Source: Actinomycetota bacterium (GTDB taxonomy: Bacteria; Actinomycetota; Acidimicrobiia; Acidimicrobiales; Ilumatobacteraceae). Taken from it: DNA of 64,000 nucleotides. The notes beneath the pieces were generated by a model. The model did not search any database, had not been told where the DNA came from, and worked only from the letters and a program-made list of their open reading frames with translations. Positions 59,759 to 64,000 of the stretch are shown piece after piece. A program made the translations under genes and the position numbers. Each line of letters starts with the position of its first letter. Position 1 is the stretch's first letter. The stretch spans positions 1-64,000 of the forward strand of contig JAUSLV010000027.1 of assembly GCA_030645495.1 (NCBI GenBank), written 5' to 3'.

Positions 59759-60789
59759 AGATCGTCCTGTGCTCCACGTACGTGCCCTTCGTGAAGGGTG
59801 GCGCCCGCCAGATCGTGGAGTGGTTGGAAGCGATGCTGCGCGCGGACGGCCACCTCGTGGAGATCGTGTACCTCCCCGAGAGCGACGATCCGGCCACGCT
59901 GTACCGGCAGATGATGGCCTTCCGCTGGATCGACCTCGACGACGCCGACCTGGTGATCTGCTTCCGCCCTCAGGCGCACATGATCCGCCACCGCAACAAG
60001 GTGTTGTGGTTCATCCACCACGTGCGGATCTTCTACGACCTCTGGGACACCGACTACCGCGGCTTCCCCGACGATGCTCGCCACCGGGCGACCCGCGACC
60101 TGATACGTGCCACCGACACGACCGCCATCGACGCAGCACGGCGGGTGTTCACCAACTCGGGCGTGGTGGGTGAGCGCCTGCGACGGTTCAACGGCATCGA
60201 CAGCGAGGTGCTGTACCCACCGATCTTCCGGCCGGAGCGGTTCTCGTGCAGCGGGTTCGACGACGAGGTGCTGTACGTCGCCCGCGTCGAGCATCACAAG
60301 CGACAGCACCTCCTGGTGGAGGCCTTTCGCCACACCACGACACCCGTGCGCCTGCGCCTCGCCGGCAGCAGTTCGAACGAGGCGTACACCACCCTGCTGC
60401 GGTCGATGATCGCCGACTGGAACCTCCACGACAAGGTGACGTTCGACGACTGCTGGATCTCCGAAGACGAGAAGGCCGCGCTGATGAGCACCTGCCTCGC
60501 CGTCGCCTATCTTCCGATGGACGAGGACTCGTACGGCTATCCCACGCTCGAAGCCGCCCACTCGTCGAAGCCCGTGCTCACCACCACCGACTCGGGCGGG
60601 GTTCCCGAGTTCGTCATCGATGGCGTGAACGGGCGCGTCGTCGACCCCACCCCAGAGGCACTCGCCTGTGCGCTCGACGAGCTGCACCGAGATCGCCACC
60701 GCACGGCCACCATGGGCGTTGCGGCGCTTGCCCGGATCGACGACCTGGGTATCACCTGGGCCAACGTCCTCGAGAAGCTGCTCGCATGA
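59755..60789 (+). CDS. GT4-type glycosyltransferase
   Basis: The product has 344 aa. GT-B fold: N-terminal KIVLCSTYVPFVKGGARQIVEWLEAMLRADGH, C-terminal VLYVARVEHHKRQHLLVEAFRH and YLPMDEDSYGYPTLEAAHSSKPVLTTTDSGGVPEFV, the donor-binding region of GT4. The catalytic Glu pair is D/E-x7-E (DEDSYGYPTLE). Sugar donor unknown. Overlaps neighbours by 4 nt on both sides. Confidence 0.9.
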   Translation: MKIVLCSTYVPFVKGGARQIVEWLEAMLRADGHLVEIVYLPESDDPATLYRQMMAFRWIDLDDADLVICFRPQAHMIRHRNKVLWFIHHVRIFYDLWDTDYRGFPDDARHRATRDLIRATDTTAIDAARRVFTNSGVVGERLRRFNGIDSEVLYPPIFRPERFSCSGFDDEVLYVARVEHHKRQHLLVEAFRHTTTPVRLRLAGSSSNEAYTTLLRSMIADWNLHDKVTFDDCWISEDEKAALMSTCLAVAYLPMDEDSYGYPTLEAAHSSKPVLTTTDSGGVPEFVIDGVNGRVVDPTPEALACALDELHRDRHRTATMGVAALARIDDLGITWANVLEKLLA

Positions 60790-61823
60790 AGGTCTTGGTC
60801 GTCAACAACCTCGCCCCGTTCGTGTCGGGTGGCGCCGAGGCACTGGCCACGCACCTGAGCCGGCAACTGACGGCAGCGGGTCACGAGTCGGAAGTGCTGC
60901 GCCTTCCGTTCAGCTGGGAGCCGGCGGCACGGATCCCGTCGCAGATGTTGTTCGTGAGGACGATGGAGCTGCTGAACGTCGACCATGTGATCGCGCTCAA
61001 GTTCCCCGCCTATCTCGTCCGCCACCACCGCAAGACGCTGTGGGTGCTGCACCAGTACCGCCAGGCGTACGACCTGTACGACGTCGGCAACTCGAACATC
61101 GCCACCGACGCCGAAGGCGATCGCCTGCGAGCCGCGATCCGCACCGCCGACAACGAAGCCTTCGCCGAGAGCCGCAGCCTCTTCGTGAACTCCGACGTCA
61201 CCCGCGACCGCATGCGTCGGTACAACGGCACCGATGCCACCGTGCTGCTGCCACCCGTCAACGATCCCGAGCTGTTCGGCGGCGGCGCGTCAGCCGGGTA
61301 TGTCTTCGCCGGCGGGCGGGTCAACTCGATGAAGCGCCAGCACCTGCTCGTGGAGGCGATGCGTCATGCGCCGCCCGCACTCCGCCTGGTGATCGCTGGG
61401 CCCCCCGACTCCACGGCCGACGAGGTACGGGTGCGTTCGCTCGTCGAGCAGTGGGGGCTGCACGACCGCGTCCACCTCGATCTGCGCTTCCTCCCGCGCC
61501 AGACATATGCCGACTATGTCAACGGCGCCGCGGCCGTGGCCTACCTGCCATACGACGAGGACTCGCTGGGATACGTGTCGATGGAAGCGGCCACTGCCGG
61601 CAAGCCGCTGATCAGCACGGTGGACAGCGGCGGCATCCTTGCCCTGGCTGTGCACGGCGAAACCGGCTGGGTCGCCGAGGCCGACCCGCAGTCCCTGTGC
61701 CAGGCGATGGTGGCTGCCACGGCGCACTCACGCGTGGCAGCGGAACTCGGGGGTGCCGCGCGTGAGCGATGGACGGCGCTGGGCATCAACTGGCCGAACA
61801 CGCTCGAGGCGTTGTTGCGATGA
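60786..61823 (+). CDS. GT4-type glycosyltransferase, paralogue of the preceding gene
   Basis: The product has 345 aa. Same plan: KVLVVNNLAPFVSGGAEALATHLSRQLTAAGH, then FAGGRVNSMKRQHLLVEAMRHA and YLPYDEDSLGYVSMEAATAGKPLISTVDSGG. Length, motif spacing and gene order suggest tandem duplication with the previous gene. 4-nt overlaps at both ends. Confidence 0.9.
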   Translation: MKVLVVNNLAPFVSGGAEALATHLSRQLTAAGHESEVLRLPFSWEPAARIPSQMLFVRTMELLNVDHVIALKFPAYLVRHHRKTLWVLHQYRQAYDLYDVGNSNIATDAEGDRLRAAIRTADNEAFAESRSLFVNSDVTRDRMRRYNGTDATVLLPPVNDPELFGGGASAGYVFAGGRVNSMKRQHLLVEAMRHAPPALRLVIAGPPDSTADEVRVRSLVEQWGLHDRVHLDLRFLPRQTYADYVNGAAAVAYLPYDEDSLGYVSMEAATAGKPLISTVDSGGILALAVHGETGWVAEADPQSLCQAMVAATAHSRVAAELGGAARERWTALGINWPNTLEALLR

Positions 61824-63109
61824 AGCTGGCGATGTTTACCCCCGTGCGGCGCACCTCTGGTATCGGTCGCTCTGCTCGACTCGTCATCCGGGCGCTGCGC
61901 CGCGGCGGCCACGACGTGGCGGTGGTCAGCACGGACCAGCACCCGGTGCCGGTGTCGGAGAGCGTCGAGGTGGGCTTTCCGGTCACCGATTGGCGCGACA
62001 CCAGCAGCGTCGCGGCGGTGCTCGCGACGACCGATCTCGCGGTGTACCAGATCGGCGACAACTACGAGATGCACGCCGGCGCCGTGGAGTGGATGGCGCG
62101 CGAGGCCGGGGTCGTGTGCCTGCACGACTCGTTCTTGGGCAACCTGTTCCTCGGCTGGGCGAGCGAGCGGCCGCGCGACGAGGCCGACCGGGTGCTCGAC
62201 TGGTTCTACGGCGCGGCGATGCCATCGACGTACTGGCAGTGGGCAGCACGCGCCGACTTCATCGAGCGCACGTACGAGGTGGCACCGCTCACCGAGTGGA
62301 TCAGCGCGCAGGCGTTGGCGGTCGTGAGCCACAGTCGGTGGGTGTTGCCCCGTGTACTCGGAGCATGTGCCGGCCGGGTGGAGGTGGCCGACCTCGCGTG
62401 GGAGCCCCGTCGGCATGCACCCGCGCACGAACGTCGACCCGATGCGCCGCTGACGTTGTTGACGGTCGGGCATGTCAACGACAACAAGCGCGTTCGCAGC
62501 GTGCTGCGCGCGATCGCCACCAGCGATATCCTCCGCCACCGACTCGCCTACCGCGTCGTCGGCCTGGTGCACCCCGCGACGGCCGACGACCTCCGCGCCC
62601 TGGCGCACGATCTGGGTGTCCAGCTGCGGCTGGACGGTGAGGTGAACGAGGCGACCCTCGACCAGGCGATGGCTGACGCCGACATCGTGGCTGCATTGCG
62701 GTGGCCGTGTCTCGAGGCAGCGTCGGCCTCGACCATCGAGGCGATGCTCGCCGCCAAGCCCACGATCGTGACGCGCGCCGGGTTCTACGCGGAGTTGCCG
62801 CCCGACTGCGTGGCCATGATCGATCCCGACGACGAGATCGCCCAGCTCACCGCGACCCTCGAGCGGATGGTGGCGACGCCGGCCTGGCGGCACGAGTTGG
62901 GCAGCAACGCTGCCGCCCACTCCGCACAAACGTTCACCGCCGACCGCTACGCCGAGCAACTCGTGAACGTGTGTGCCGCAGCCCTGCTCGATCGCATCGA
63001 GATCGACGCGATCACTCATGCGGCCCGCACGCTGGCCCGGTGGGGTTTGGCAACTGCCAACCCTGCCGACGAGTTCATCTTTCCCCCGACCCGGATGCCA
63101 CGGTGCTGA
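61820..63109 (+). CDS. Glycosyltransferase, GT4-like
   Basis: The product has 429 aa. KLAMFTPVRRTSGIGRSARLVIRALRRGGHDV at the N-terminus, LLTVGHVNDNKRVRSVLRAIA and ALRWPCLEAASASTIEAMLAAKPTIVTRAGFYAELP in the C-terminal half define a GT-B glycosyltransferase. It is more divergent than the two upstream. Its stop lies 7 nt into the next gene. Confidence 0.85.
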   Translation: MKLAMFTPVRRTSGIGRSARLVIRALRRGGHDVAVVSTDQHPVPVSESVEVGFPVTDWRDTSSVAAVLATTDLAVYQIGDNYEMHAGAVEWMAREAGVVCLHDSFLGNLFLGWASERPRDEADRVLDWFYGAAMPSTYWQWAARADFIERTYEVAPLTEWISAQALAVVSHSRWVLPRVLGACAGRVEVADLAWEPRRHAPAHERRPDAPLTLLTVGHVNDNKRVRSVLRAIATSDILRHRLAYRVVGLVHPATADDLRALAHDLGVQLRLDGEVNEATLDQAMADADIVAALRWPCLEAASASTIEAMLAAKPTIVTRAGFYAELPPDCVAMIDPDDEIAQLTATLERMVATPAWRHELGSNAAAHSAQTFTADRYAEQLVNVCAAALLDRIEIDAITHAARTLARWGLATANPADEFIFPPTRMPRC

Positions 63110-63702
63110 CCAGTCTCCGCCGGCCGAGCAGGCGGCGGCGACATCTCGCAGGAATCGCCTGCATCGTCAGCATCCCCGCGGCGTTGCAGCTGGCGGGCGG
63201 CTGGAACGACGCAGGGATCTTGGAGGAGTGGGGGCTGTTCGAGCTGTTCTCCCGTCGAGGTCCGCAGTTCTGGCTGTCCACCAGCTCGGCGATCTCATCT
63301 CAGGCGCTACGACCACTCTCCGCCTTCCCGGCCTGGAGCGGCATCTTCCTCTTCCGCACCACGCAAACCCAGATGGCATCGGCCCTCGTGACGATCGCGG
63401 CGTGGCTGCTGGTGCGTTCCAACGAACGCACGTCGTGGCCCGAAGTGGCGGTGATGGCATGTGCCGGCTGTGCCGCGATGATGGCCTACGAGGCGTACTA
63501 CTCCGTGGTGGTCTTCGTGCCACTCGTACTCGTGCTCTCCGGTCCGATCACCCGCACGCGGTTCGCGCTGCTCAGCGGGTTGTGGTTCATCGGCCCGTTC
63601 CTGAACGGGCTGAGGATGATGAGCCGTCGCTCGCATAGGGACCCGGGAATCCGCCTAGCTTGTCTCGCTCACGTGGTACTGCCCGGAGTGAGCGATGCAT
63701 AG
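63103..63702 (+). pseudogene. Membrane protein, probably truncated (N-terminal part only)
   Basis: The frame from GTG 63103 gives 199 aa. It starts like the large polytopic proteins found at the end of glycan clusters (about four TM helices: HLAGIACIVSIPAALQLAG, ASALVTIAAWLLVR, VAVMACAGCAAMMAYEAYYSVVVFVPLVLVL, FALLSGLWFIGPFL). After MMSRR (about 63630) the sequence loses hydrophobic character and the last 23 codons overlap an 8-bp hairpin and a repeat of GCATAGG. The rest of the gene seems to be lost. It could still be a short intact protein. Confidence 0.55.
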
Positions 63703-63833
63703 GCACCCTTTCACCCCTCCCCGGCCACCCGTGTGAACGCGGGTGGCATCCCCCGGTACCGGGTAGTTCGCCCCTGGCGAACGGGCGTCACCAGCCGCAC
63801 AGTGTGAACAGACGGCGGTCACCGTTCGTTCAC
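63665..63833. other. Cluster of four to five hairpins after the glycan operon
   Basis: Inverted repeats follow closely: TCGCTCAC / GTGAGCGA (63665-63672 / 63688-63695), GCCACCCG / CGGGTGGC (63724-63731 / 63740-63747), the palindrome CCCGGTACCGGG (63752-63763), GTTCGCC / GGCGAAC (63766-63772 / 63776-63782), and GTGAAC / GTTCAC (63804-63809 / 63828-63833). One or two can be terminators. TGTGAAC occurs twice and its inverse once, suggesting regulator sites for the next gene. Confidence 0.55.
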
Positions 63834-63862
63834 TTGGCGCGGCCGCGTTCCGGAGGTGCACC

Positions 63863-64000
63863 ATGAGTGACGCAACGGGTTCGCACGAGTCGCGTTGGGC
63901 CCCGCCGGCAGCACAATCCGGCCCGGAGGCCCACCGTGGGAGGCGCTCTCGCCGTGGCCCATGGTTCCTGGTCGCGCTCGCTGTCGCCGTGCCCGTCGTC
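63863..64000 (+). CDS. N-terminus of a membrane protein (3' truncated by window)
   Basis: The ATG at 63863 follows CGGAGGTGCACC, a good ribosome site. The 46 codons seen encode a Ser/Pro/Arg-rich cytoplasmic start (MSDATGSHESRWAPPAAQ and onwards), a basic RRSRRGPW patch and the beginning of a TM helix (FLVALAVAVPVV). The arrangement suggests a type II membrane protein. The function cannot be judged from this part. Confidence 0.7.
   Translation, partial: MSDATGSHESRWAPPAAQSGPEAHRGRRSRRGPWFLVALAVAVPVV

Overview
This is a GC-rich actinobacterial chromosome segment. Mycothione reductase, an F420-type LLM oxidoreductase, LytR_C- and LPATG-type envelope proteins, a MoxR/DUF58/transglutaminase locus and frequent GTG starts point to Actinomycetota. 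The gene mix (glgC/glgA, many SRPBCC proteins, tandem GntR, SipW/TasA-like genes) would fit Acidimicrobiia, but that is inference. Most genes are densely packed and many neighbours overlap by the four bases ATGA or GTGA.

0-16 kb holds housekeeping and redox genes: the end of a helix-turn-helix protein, an unusual non-coding block of stem-loops (641-894), an acetyltransferase, a lipoprotein, an acidic repeat protein, uracil-DNA glycosylase, a GH3 beta-glycosidase, an MprAB-like two-component system, mycothione reductase, Fe/Mn superoxide dismutase, a TauE/SafE permease and an acyl-CoA dehydrogenase. 16-28 kb holds divergent glgC and glgA, an ECF sigma factor with its membrane partner between two identical 40-bp palindromes, a universal stress protein, an FMN riboswitch with ribE-ribB-ribH, then moxR and a DUF58-transglutaminase fusion. 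28-41 kb holds a Baeyer-Villiger-type monooxygenase, a lone cyclic-nucleotide-binding protein, a tandem double GntR regulator, an esterase, a polytopic membrane protein, a SipW/TasA-like/LPATG surface cassette, a large catalase and a chloroperoxidase-like hydrolase.

40,998-50,458 is a genomic island. It starts at the 3' end of an intact tRNA-Arg(CCT) gene (50417-50489) and ends at a 43-bp displaced copy of that 3' end (40998-41040). Its cargo is a MarR-Usp pair facing away from a seven-gene operon: hotdog thioesterase, TetR, hotdog thioesterase, cytochrome P450, MFS, alpha/beta hydrolase, MFS. All six junctions of the operon are 4-nt stop/start overlaps, a near-perfect 17-bp palindrome lies in front of it and a hairpin terminator behind it. 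No integrase was found. The cargo reads as a regulated detoxification or catabolic unit with two exporters.

50-57 kb holds a second SipW/TasA-like locus in which the signal peptidase is fused in frame to what looks like one of its own substrates: an internal signal segment followed by a LamG-like domain. 57-63.7 kb is an operon of overlapping genes for surface glycan synthesis (FkbM methyltransferase, DegT aminotransferase, three glycosyltransferases) ending in a membrane gene that looks truncated. The window closes in the start of another membrane protein.

The strongest candidates for something new are the protease-substrate fusion at 54716-56167 together with its TasA-like partner and the paralogous cassette at 35-37 kb, and the tRNA-bounded P450/MFS island. 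Two families of dispersed intergenic repeats also deserve a genome-wide look.
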